Shown one piece after another: positions 1 through 5,168 of a DNA stretch of 5,168 nucleotides (positions are counted from its first letter, which is position 1; the number at the start of each line of letters is the position of its first letter). The stretch spans positions 1-5,168 of the forward strand of contig RFJV01000113.1 of assembly GCA_003694775.1 (NCBI GenBank). Reading direction: 5' to 3'. The stretch comes from Chloroflexota bacterium. Lineage in GTDB: Bacteria; Chloroflexota; Anaerolineae; 4572-78; J111. Position numbers and translations under genes: made by a program. Below the pieces are notes generated by a model, which was not told where the DNA came from, did not search any database, and saw only the letters and a list, made by a program, of their open reading frames with translations.

Positions 1-438
1 AAACTGCACAATGTTTACCGGGAAAGGGACAAGTCCTTGCCGCCATCCCGGTGCATTCAATGCGGAGCCTTGTTCAGCGAAGGCCGGTGGACGTGGGACC
101 AGCCGCCAGCCGAGGTTGGCGAAACCGTCTGCCCGGCCTGCCGGCGAACCGCGGACAATTTCCCGGCAGGCTATGTAGAACTGAGCGGGCCGTTCTTTAT
201 GGAGCACCGCCAGGAAATTATGAACCTGATTACCAACACCGAACAGAAAGAAAAAGCCGAACGCCCGCTGGAGCGGATAATGTCTATCATCAATGAGGCC
301 GACCACACCCTGATAACCACCACCGGCATCCACGTAGCCCGCCGCTTAGGCGAGGCAATGGCAAAAGCCTACAAGGGAGAACTGAACATCCAGTATGCCG
401 ATGGGGAAAAGCTGGTGCGGGTTTACTGGCAGAGATAG
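1..438 (+). CDS. BCAM0308 family zinc-ribbon protein, 5' partial
   Basis: The frame is open from base 1 to a TAG at 436-438. The residues before the TTG at 37 (KLHNVYRERDKS) look like genuine family sequence, because relatives carry an 'HDxYK..K' stretch just before the first cysteine pair. The true start is therefore probably left of the window, and TTG 37 is only the first in-frame start-like codon. Two CxxC pairs (codons at 52 and 61, then 130 and 139) suggest a four-cysteine zinc site. Between and after them come GRWTW, CPACRR, the 'FPAGYVELSGPFF..HRQEI' block, 'HTLITTTGIHVARRLGEAM' and a terminal 'VRVYWQR'. I recognise this order as the BCAM0308 family, proteins of about 150 residues with no established function that I know of. 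Zinc binding is inferred from the cysteines. The protein has no signal peptide or membrane segment in view, so it is probably cytoplasmic. It is transcribed towards the ABC permease and ends in its own terminator, so it is not part of the neighbouring operons. Confidence 0.82.
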   Translation, partial: KLHNVYRERDKSLPPSRCIQCGALFSEGRWTWDQPPAEVGETVCPACRRTADNFPAGYVELSGPFFMEHRQEIMNLITNTEQKEKAERPLERIMSIINEADHTLITTTGIHVARRLGEAMAKAYKGELNIQYADGEKLVRVYWQR

Positions 439-457
439 CCGGGCCGGGTGAAACAGC

Positions 458-494
458 ACAGGCCCCGGACACCGCGTCCGGGGCCTGTTTTTTT
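458..494 (+). terminator. Strong rho-independent terminator
   Basis: A perfect 12-bp G+C-rich inverted repeat (459-470 with 476-487; left arm CAGGCCCCGGAC, loop ACCGC) can be extended by one A:T pair at 458/488. It runs directly into seven T residues at 488-494. It begins 20 nt after the stop of the plus-strand gene. Read on the minus strand, the same stem lies 25 nt beyond the permease stop. There it is preceded by A7 but followed only by TGCTGTTT, so it is a weaker terminator in that direction. It is most likely the terminator of the plus gene, and it may also block convergent read-through. Confidence 0.9.
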
Positions 495-512
495 GACCGG
501 CCAGACCGGCGG

Positions 513-2927
513 CTATTCGTAGGCCAGCACCTCCCGCACCGTCAGCCGCGAGGCGTTCCAGGCCGGCAGGAAGCTGGCGACGGCGGACAGAACAATCACC
601 ACCGCCAGCCAGATTACCACGCCGGGAAGAGAAAAGGTGTGGTCCAGCGGCGCGTTCAGAAACTGCTTGCCGATGACATCGCTCAGGTAGTAGCTGAGCG
701 GAAAGGCCAGCACCGCGCCTGCCAGCCAGCTCAGCACCCCAATGATAATCCCCTCGACAATGAAGACCCGGCGCACGGCCCGGTTCGACGCGCCAATGGC
801 CCGCATCACACCGATTTCGCGCGTCCGCTCCAGCACGTTGATGCTCATCGTCCCCATCAGCCCCAACCCGCCGATAACCGCCAGCAGGACGGCCATCAGC
901 AACAGCAGAACGATGACCACCTGAAACAGGGCCTCCACTTCTCCCATCTCCTCTTCCACTTTGGCCGTCGCCGCCACATCCATCCCGATATACTCGAAAT
1001 GTTCCTCCAGTGCCCGCACAATTTCGGACTGGAAGGCCAGCGTGTGGATTTTGGTGGTGGCAAAGACGTACTGGCCGCGGCCCACATTGTGGCTGACGCG
1101 GGCAAAATAGGGGTAGTTGGCAAAGATAGTGCCCATCGGCATACCGCCGGTGGCAACGCCCACAATGGTAAAGGGACGTTCCTTACCCTCAATCTTCAGC
1201 ACAATCTGCTGGCCCACATCCAGGTCTGGCTCGTCGCGCAGAACAATAGAGTTGACCACCACTGCGGCCTCGTCTTCGGGCAGGAGCCAGCGCCCCTTGA
1301 TGATGGTCGGCTTGACCAGTTTGGTGTTGGGCGGCGGAGCAAACAGCATAATGTTATCGCTGTGACTGCCGTCCGGGCGCTCGCGGCGGGTGTTGTAAAA
1401 GCCCCACACCTCCGCCGTGTCGATACCGGGGATTTTCATTGTTTCCTGCAGGATACGCTCCACCCGGTAATCCCGCTCAAACTGCACCGCCACATCGTAC
1501 TGGAAGTAGTCCAGCCAGCTTCGCAGGGTGCCCATCATCGACGCCCGGACGCTGAAGACGGTGATGAAAATAGCCCCGCCCAGCACCAGGGTCAGCAGAG
1601 TGAGGGTCAGCCGGAGCTTGCGCCGGAAGGTATTCCGCAGAGAAAGCAGAAGCGGGCGAGACAGCCGGCGCCGCAGAGCCGCGCTGTGCTGAATAACCAG
1701 CAGGAAGCGGTCTATCATGCTGGTGCCAAAGCGACCTTTCCCCAGACCGTAGGCGCTGATAGCCTCGCGCACCGTCACCCGCGTCCCGGCGAAAATCGGC
1801 CCCAGCGCGGCCACTACCGGAACCAGCACACCGACCAGAATTTCGGTAGCCAGGACGTTGGGCGGCAGGCGGTAGGAGGTCACATCAAAATTGAGCAAAC
1901 CGGCAATGAACCGGCTGAAGTAAAACGCGGTCACCGCGCCCAGGGGTACGGCAATCAGCAGGGCCAGCAGGCCGTAGAGCACCACCGTAGCCAGGTAAAG
2001 CTCCATCACCTGCCGGGTGCGGGCGCCCACGGCCTTCATCATCCCAATCTGGCGGGTCTGCTGGGCCAGCAGTGCGGCCACTGTGTTGACCACCAGAAAG
2101 CCGCTCAGCACCAGGGCCATTGCCCCCATCGCCCCCATAATTACGGAAATGGACACCAGAATCGGGTCCAGGAACAGGTGTTTGCCCGGCTCCGGCACAA
2201 AGGTGAAGTACACCGAATGCCCGCCCCGCTCCACCTTGTCGCGCACTTTGTTGGCGACCTGCTGGATGTAATCCCGGCTGGGGTTTTCGCCTTCCACCAC
2301 AAAACGCAGTTCGTTGAAATCTCTGGACTGGTCCAGCCATTCCAGCGTGTCGGTATGGATAAAGCCGTAGGAGACCCCGTCGAAGACGAACATCGCCGCG
2401 TTCAGGTCGTGCACCAGGCCGGCAATGCGCATCTGCCGGATTTTGCCGTCCGGCAGTTTTACGGGCAGAACATCCCCCACCTGGGCCTTCAGCAGTCCCA
2501 GCGCGGACCGCTCCACCAGAATTTCGTGTTCGGGTGGGGGCCAATCCCCCTCCAGGGGACGGATTTTGTCGATTTTGATGTCGTCGTAATCGGGCAGGGC
2601 CACGGCCCACAGCAGGCGAGTATCCTCCGGCCCGGTAACGGCCCGCAGAAGAACACGGCGGCGGGCCTCGGCCTCCTTGACCTCCGGCATCCGCTCGATG
2701 GCGGTGACCAGCTCTTCGCCAAACGAGTCAAAGGTAAAGATGGTGGCGTGGGCCGGGTTCGTGGCCAGATACGCTGTCCGCAGGTCGCCGGAGAGGATGG
2801 TATAGGAGGTCATAATCATGCCGATGGCAAACACCCCCACGGCGATAGACAGCACCACCACCAGGGTGCGGCTCTTATTGAGCCACAGGTCGCGCCACAC
2901 CTTTTTCCAGCGTGGTCTAATGCGCAT
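513..2927 (-). CDS. ABC transporter permease, duplicated FtsX/MacB type
   Basis: This 804-residue integral membrane protein is the permease of a type VII (MacB/LolCE/YbbAP-like) ABC system. It contains two tandem FtsX units. Unit 1 has a membrane span at about 22-42, a large extracytoplasmic domain to about 255, then three spans at about 258-285, 312-338 and 358-380. Unit 2 repeats this with spans at about 440-460, 668-692, 721-745 and 767-789. The duplication is visible in sequence: the coupling-helix motifs [12 protein letters not shown] (about 291-302) and [12 protein letters not shown] (about 702-713) match, and the units end in [10 protein letters not shown] and TVREVLAYE. Unlike MacB, the ATPase is a separate gene; it overlaps the start of this one by 11 nt. 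The ATG at 2927 has GAGGAGG six bases upstream. Family members move lipoproteins, lipids, peptides or drugs, or transmit force across the membrane; the substrate here cannot be read from sequence. No adaptor (MacA-like) gene is next to it. The gene ends convergently with the zinc-ribbon gene. Confidence 0.93.
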   Translation of the reverse strand: MRIRPRWKKVWRDLWLNKSRTLVVVLSIAVGVFAIGMIMTSYTILSGDLRTAYLATNPAHATIFTFDSFGEELVTAIERMPEVKEAEARRRVLLRAVTGPEDTRLLWAVALPDYDDIKIDKIRPLEGDWPPPEHEILVERSALGLLKAQVGDVLPVKLPDGKIRQMRIAGLVHDLNAAMFVFDGVSYGFIHTDTLEWLDQSRDFNELRFVVEGENPSRDYIQQVANKVRDKVERGGHSVYFTFVPEPGKHLFLDPILVSISVIMGAMGAMALVLSGFLVVNTVAALLAQQTRQIGMMKAVGARTRQVMELYLATVVLYGLLALLIAVPLGAVTAFYFSRFIAGLLNFDVTSYRLPPNVLATEILVGVLVPVVAALGPIFAGTRVTVREAISAYGLGKGRFGTSMIDRFLLVIQHSAALRRRLSRPLLLSLRNTFRRKLRLTLTLLTLVLGGAIFITVFSVRASMMGTLRSWLDYFQYDVAVQFERDYRVERILQETMKIPGIDTAEVWGFYNTRRERPDGSHSDNIMLFAPPPNTKLVKPTIIKGRWLLPEDEAAVVVNSIVLRDEPDLDVGQQIVLKIEGKERPFTIVGVATGGMPMGTIFANYPYFARVSHNVGRGQYVFATTKIHTLAFQSEIVRALEEHFEYIGMDVAATAKVEEEMGEVEALFQVVIVLLLLMAVLLAVIGGLGLMGTMSINVLERTREIGVMRAIGASNRAVRRVFIVEGIIIGVLSWLAGAVLAFPLSYYLSDVIGKQFLNAPLDHTFSLPGVVIWLAVVIVLSAVASFLPAWNASRLTVREVLAYE

Positions 2928-3744
2928 GGCTGGCCTCCTCAGCCATCAAGCGGGCGTGGGCCTCGTCGGCGGTGAGCTGGTCCACCACCTCACCGTCGAC
3001 CAGCAGGATAGTGCGGCTGGCCCGCCGGGCCAGGTCCAGGTCGTGCGTCACCATCAGGATGGTTTTGCCGCGGCGCACCAGGTCTTCAAACAGGCTGAAA
3101 ATCGATTCCGACGTGGCCGAATCCAGGTTGCCCGTTGGCTCGTCGGCCACGATGATGGGCGGGTCGTTGGCCATGGCGCGGGCAATGGCCGCCCTCTGCT
3201 GTTGGCCGCCCGACACTGCGGTGGGCAGTTTGTGGGCGTGGTCCGCCAGCCCGACCAGCTCCAGCAGGTGCATGGCCCGTTCTTCCCGCTCGCGCATGCG
3301 GTACATATTGCAGAAGTCCATCGGAAGCATCACGTTTTCCAGCAGGGTCAGCGTGGGCAGAAGCTGGAAAAACTGGAACACCACGCCCACGTTGCGCCCG
3401 CGCCATTCCGCAATCTGACCTTCGTTGAGGGTGTGCACCGCGGTATCGCCGACCAGCACCTCGCCGGACGTAGGCCGGTCGATGCCGGTAATCATGTTTA
3501 TCAGAGTCGACTTGCCGCTCCCGGACTTACCGATAACCGCCACAAACTCGCCGGTATCTACCTGCAAATCAATCCCCTTCAGGGCGGGAAACTTACCTGC
3601 CGCGCCCTCGTATATTTTGACCACCTTTCGCAGTTCAATCAGGTGTTCGTTGCCGTACCGGTAGTGCCCGTTGTCAGTAACCTTTTGATTCCTGCTGAAC
3701 CATTGTTTCAGCGATTTTATCATGAGCAGTTCACCGTTGACCAT
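2917..3744 (-). CDS. ABC transporter ATP-binding protein (MacB/LolD type)
   Basis: This is the cytoplasmic ATPase that should drive the downstream permease. All nucleotide-binding motifs are present (numbered from the ATG at 3744): aromatic A-loop Tyr45 in VKIYEG, Walker [10 protein letters not shown] (72-80), Q-loop Gln124, signature VSGGQQQR (177-184, Val instead of the usual Leu), Walker B IIVADEPT (197-204) with catalytic Glu202, and H-loop His234 in MVTHD. The '[12 protein letters not shown]' stretch after Walker B is typical of the MacB/LolD/FtsE group. Start choice is uncertain. ATG 3744 (275 aa) has no clear Shine-Dalgarno. ATG 3723 (268 aa, starting MIKSLKQWF) has GGTGA seven bases upstream (3731-3735). 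Either start leaves about 30 residues before the core domain, longer than typical LolD. The gene is first in a two-gene operon behind the promoter at 3780-3808, and its last 11 nt overlap the permease start. Confidence 0.94.
   Translation of the reverse strand: MVNGELLMIKSLKQWFSRNQKVTDNGHYRYGNEHLIELRKVVKIYEGAAGKFPALKGIDLQVDTGEFVAVIGKSGSGKSTLINMITGIDRPTSGEVLVGDTAVHTLNEGQIAEWRGRNVGVVFQFFQLLPTLTLLENVMLPMDFCNMYRMREREERAMHLLELVGLADHAHKLPTAVSGGQQQRAAIARAMANDPPIIVADEPTGNLDSATSESIFSLFEDLVRRGKTILMVTHDLDLARRASRTILLVDGEVVDQLTADEAHARLMAEEASHAH
2934..2940 (-). promoter_or_regulatory. Ribosome binding site of the permease, inside the ATPase gene
   Basis: GAGGAGG on the minus strand lies six bases before the permease ATG at 2927. 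It also forms the Glu-Glu codons near the end of the ATPase. With the 11-nt overlap, this supports both the chosen permease start and translational coupling, so that ATPase and permease are made together. Confidence 0.8.
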
Positions 3745-3756
3745 TCACTATTATTG

Positions 3757-3773
3757 ACCGACCGTCGGTCGGT
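3757..3773. promoter_or_regulatory. TetR-type operator palindrome on the ABC promoter
   Basis: The sequence ACCGACCGTCGGTCGGT is a perfect 8+1+8 palindrome around a central T/A. Each arm is itself a tandem tetramer (ACCG-ACCG and CGGT-CGGT). This composition resembles operators of TetR/AcrR-family repressors, which bind short G/C-rich palindromes of this size at their target promoters. It starts seven bases past the -10 element, so it covers about +1 to +17 of the predicted transcript, where a bound protein would block initiation. It sits in a 77-bp gap and is not coding, which argues against chance codon repetition. The palindrome and its position are seen directly; the TetR assignment is inferred, since no regulator gene is in the window. 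Confidence 0.65.
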
Positions 3774-3779
3774 AGCGGT

Positions 3780-3808
3780 ATTGTACCCTATGCGTGTACC
3801 GGTGTCAA
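3780..3808 (-). promoter_or_regulatory. Sigma70-type promoter of the ABC operon
   Basis: On the minus strand, a perfect TTGACA (3808 to 3803) is followed by exactly 17 bases and TACAAT (3785 to 3780), five of six matches to the -10 consensus. The predicted start of transcription is near 3773, giving a leader of about 29 nt to ATG 3744 or about 50 nt to ATG 3723. The -35 begins 13 bases past the end of the SDR stop codon, so the ABC genes can be expressed independently of the SDR/M23 unit. A run of six T residues (3812-3807) overlaps the start of the -35. The 17-bp spacer holds one complete GGTACA (3800-3795), and a second overlaps the -10 by four bases (3787-3782). Confidence 0.75.
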
Positions 3809-3821
3809 AAAATCTGCCTTC

Positions 3822-4586
3822 CTACACCATCGACTTGCCGCCGTCCACGTGGATGGCCTGGCCCACAATGTAGGAAGCGCTGTCACTGCACAAAAAGAGG
3901 ACCAGTTCGGCCACTTCTTCGGGCCAGCCCAGCCGGTGGAGGGGAATATCGGCCCGCCATTTTGCCATCATCTCCGGGTTGTGCCGCAGTTTTTCCGTCA
4001 TCGGGGTGATGATGACCCCCGGACAGACCGCGTTTACCCGGATGCCGTATTCGGCAAATTCGCGGGCGCACTCTTTGGTAAACCCCACCAGACCGCCCTT
4101 GCTGGCCGCGTATGCGGCCCGCAGAGGCAGGGGAGTGGCGTGTCCGGCAATGGAAGCGATGTTAACCACCACGCCCCGGCCCTGCTGTTTCATCACCCGC
4201 CCCGCGGCCTGACTGCACAAAAAGGCCGCGGTCAGGTTGACCTCCAGGGTATGCCGCCAGTCGGCCTCGGTCATCTCCAACAGCGACGCGCTCGGCTCCA
4301 CGCCGGCATTGTTGACCAGAATATCCAGCCGGCCCCAGCGAGCCAGCACCGCCTGCACCATCGCCTCCACCGCGGCCCGGTCTTCCACTGCCGCCGGGTA
4401 GGCCATCGCCTCTCCGCCAACGCCGTTAATCGCCGCCGCGGTGGCCTGGGCCGTGGCCGGGTTGATGTCGTTCACACAAACCCTGGCCCCACAGTCGGCC
4501 AGACGCTGGGCAATGGCCTGTCCAATGCCCTGCCCTGCGCCGGTCACCAGGGCCACCTGCCCCGACAGGTCGAGCTGAATTTTCAT
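3822..4586 (-). CDS. SDR family NAD(P)-dependent oxidoreductase
   Basis: This 254-residue protein has the full set of classical short-chain dehydrogenase motifs and the usual length. It has TGAGQGIG (15-22) for dinucleotide binding, Asp40 at the end of the second strand (VCVND), which in this family usually favours NAD(H) over NADP(H), and NNAG (92-95). The catalytic tetrad is Asn117, Ser145, Tyr159 and Lys163 (YAASK), followed by the NAVCPG segment (185-190) and a C-terminal 'VGQAIHVDGG' typical of FabG-like and sugar/polyol dehydrogenases. It should act in the cytoplasm as a soluble tetramer, oxidising an alcohol or reducing a ketone; the substrate is not readable. ATG 4586 has GGAAGGAG six bases upstream, which fixes the start. 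It lies 21 bp after the M23 peptidase gene, so the two are probably cotranscribed. The ABC promoter begins just past its stop. Names such as fabG would over-specify it. Confidence 0.95.
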   Translation of the reverse strand: MKIQLDLSGQVALVTGAGQGIGQAIAQRLADCGARVCVNDINPATAQATAAAINGVGGEAMAYPAAVEDRAAVEAMVQAVLARWGRLDILVNNAGVEPSASLLEMTEADWRHTLEVNLTAAFLCSQAAGRVMKQQGRGVVVNIASIAGHATPLPLRAAYAASKGGLVGFTKECAREFAEYGIRVNAVCPGVIITPMTEKLRHNPEMMAKWRADIPLHRLGWPEEVAELVLFLCSDSASYIVGQAIHVDGGKSMV

Positions 4587-4592
4587 AGACTG

Positions 4593-4600
4593 CTCCTTCC
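4593..4600 (-). promoter_or_regulatory. Ribosome binding site of the SDR gene
   Basis: GGAAGGAG on the minus strand lies six bases before ATG 4586. It falls inside the 21-bp gap after the M23 stop codon, which leaves almost no room for a separate promoter and favours cotranscription with the peptidase. Confidence 0.8.
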
Positions 4601-4607
4601 TGTAGAA

Positions 4608-5168
4608 TTATGGGCACAGAAAATCCGTCCGGCAGAACGGTGGCCGGTCGCCGCAGGTAGCGTTGAGCCGCATCCCCAGGTAAGGCGACGGGTCCAGGGT
4701 ATTGGCGAGGTCGGTTTCGTTGAGGAAATTGCCCTGCCCGTCATCGCGGACAATACTGAAGTGAAGATGTGTGGCAATGGGCCGCCAGGAGCCGCCGTTG
4801 AAATCGCCCTGGTAGCCCAGCAGGTCGCCCTGCCGAACCGGCTTTTCCACTGTGCCGGGCGGAAAATCAGCGATGATGTAGCTCTGCCCATCCTCAGCGG
4901 CCATATGGGTGTAGTAGGTCCAAATCTGGCGGTTCGGGTTGAGGGGGTCCTGCGGATGGCGGATGATGACCGCGCTGGTCCAGCCGGGCAGGCGGGTGAG
5001 GTAGCCATCGTAAGCGGCATAGACCGGCGTTACCCCGTTGCCGTCCGGGCCAAAGATATCCAGGCCGGTATGGTTGACCGTCCCCAGCCGGCTGTCGCCG
5101 TACAGCACGCCAATCCACCCCTCCGAGGGCACAATGAACGGCGCGCCGGGACACCGGTTCTGCCCGCC
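4608..5168 (-). CDS. M23 (LytM-type) zinc metallopeptidase, 5' partial
   Basis: The frame is open from the TAA at 4608-4610 to the right edge, giving 186 visible residues. The GTG at 5132 is a possible start, but the residues before it (NRCPGAPFIVPSEGW) read like ordinary protein and there is no signal peptide. The real start, with an export signal, is therefore probably outside the window. The peptidase core is intact: HTGLD (first His and Asp zinc ligands, codons at 5072-5070 and 5060-5058), YYTHM with the intermediate conserved His, 'VRQGDLLGYQGD', and the HLHF motif (codons at 4769-4761) that supplies the third ligand and a catalytic His. M23 enzymes cut peptide cross-links of peptidoglycan outside the cytoplasm. 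Three cysteines in the last 15 residues (TCGDRPPFC...LCP), plus one near the visible start, suggest disulfides and fit secretion. The TAA is 21 bp before the SDR start, so the two genes are probably one transcript. Confidence 0.88.
   Translation of the reverse strand, partial: GGQNRCPGAPFIVPSEGWIGVLYGDSRLGTVNHTGLDIFGPDGNGVTPVYAAYDGYLTRLPGWTSAVIIRHPQDPLNPNRQIWTYYTHMAAEDGQSYIIADFPPGTVEKPVRQGDLLGYQGDFNGGSWRPIATHLHFSIVRDDGQGNFLNETDLANTLDPSPYLGMRLNATCGDRPPFCRTDFLCP

Noticed and set aside
494..510. The GACCGG-CCA-GACCGG repeat between the terminator and the permease stop
   Set aside because: It is a six-base direct repeat in G+C-rich sequence and easily due to chance, with no promoter or gene that it could regulate.
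639..2975. A 778-codon open frame on the plus strand, antisense to the permease
   Set aside because: Its translation is rich in His, Gln, Arg and Pro without domains or membrane segments, as expected from the complement of a G+C-rich membrane-protein gene. The minus-strand permease explains this stretch fully.
3754..3784. A possible divergent plus-strand promoter using TTGACC within the operator
   Set aside because: No suitable -10 lies at 16-18 bp (the nearest TATTGT is 19 bp away), and there is no plus-strand gene downstream for it to serve.
2818..3873. A 351-codon plus-strand open frame across the ATPase and the promoter region
   Set aside because: It is antisense to clear ABC ATPase motifs, crosses the intergenic regulatory gap and the SDR end, and has no recognisable protein features.
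3818..3877. A 9-bp inverted repeat (CTTCCTACA / TGTAGGAAG) around the SDR stop, followed on the minus strand by six T residues: a possible SDR terminator
   Set aside because: The loop is 42 nt, the stem is only moderately stable, and most of it is coding. An inverted repeat of this size and spacing is expected about once by chance in a window of this length. The T-run is also part of the ABC promoter region. It may weaken read-through, but I cannot support it as a terminator.
5130..5132. GTG 5132 as the true start of the M23 peptidase
   Set aside because: The frame remains open to the window edge with protein-like sequence, there is no good ribosome site upstream, and a start here would leave an M23 enzyme without any export signal.

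Overview
The window is G+C-rich and densely coding, with no mobile element, CRISPR array, tRNA or rRNA that I can see. The protein types suggest a free-living bacterium: a BCAM0308-type zinc-ribbon protein, a MacB/YbbAP-style split ABC transporter with a two-unit FtsX permease, an SDR oxidoreductase, and a secreted-type M23 peptidase with a 'DPLNPNRQIWTYYTHM' segment. The style of the M23 and ABC proteins reminds me of Chloroflexota (Anaerolineae). That is an impression from memory and not a demonstrated assignment.

Layout from left to right. (1) Bases 1-438, plus strand: the 3' part of a small two-CxxC protein of the BCAM0308 family, whose reading frame runs off the left edge. A strong intrinsic terminator follows it (458-494). 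(2) Bases 513-2927, minus strand: an 804-residue FtsX/MacB-type permease, convergent with gene 1. (3) Bases 2917-3744, minus strand: the partner ABC ATPase, overlapping the permease by 11 nt. (4) Bases 3745-3821: a short regulatory gap holding a near-consensus sigma70-type promoter (TTGACA, 17 bp, TACAAT) and a 17-bp palindrome of TetR-operator type placed on the predicted transcription start. (5) Bases 3822-4586, minus strand: a classical SDR oxidoreductase. (6) Bases 4608-5168, minus strand: the C-terminal part of an M23 (LytM-type) zinc peptidase whose N-terminus lies beyond the right edge.

The minus-strand genes form two likely transcription units. M23 and SDR are 21 bp apart, with a good Shine-Dalgarno in the gap. 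ATPase and permease overlap and have their own promoter and operator. The ATPase should power the permease, whose two large extracytoplasmic domains and eight predicted membrane spans fit a mechanotransmission or export role on lipophilic or envelope substrates. The operator suggests that this pump is inducible by a small ligand sensed by a TetR-like repressor, but no such regulator lies in the window. I found no convincing undescribed system. The most informative non-coding element is the promoter/operator at 3757-3808.
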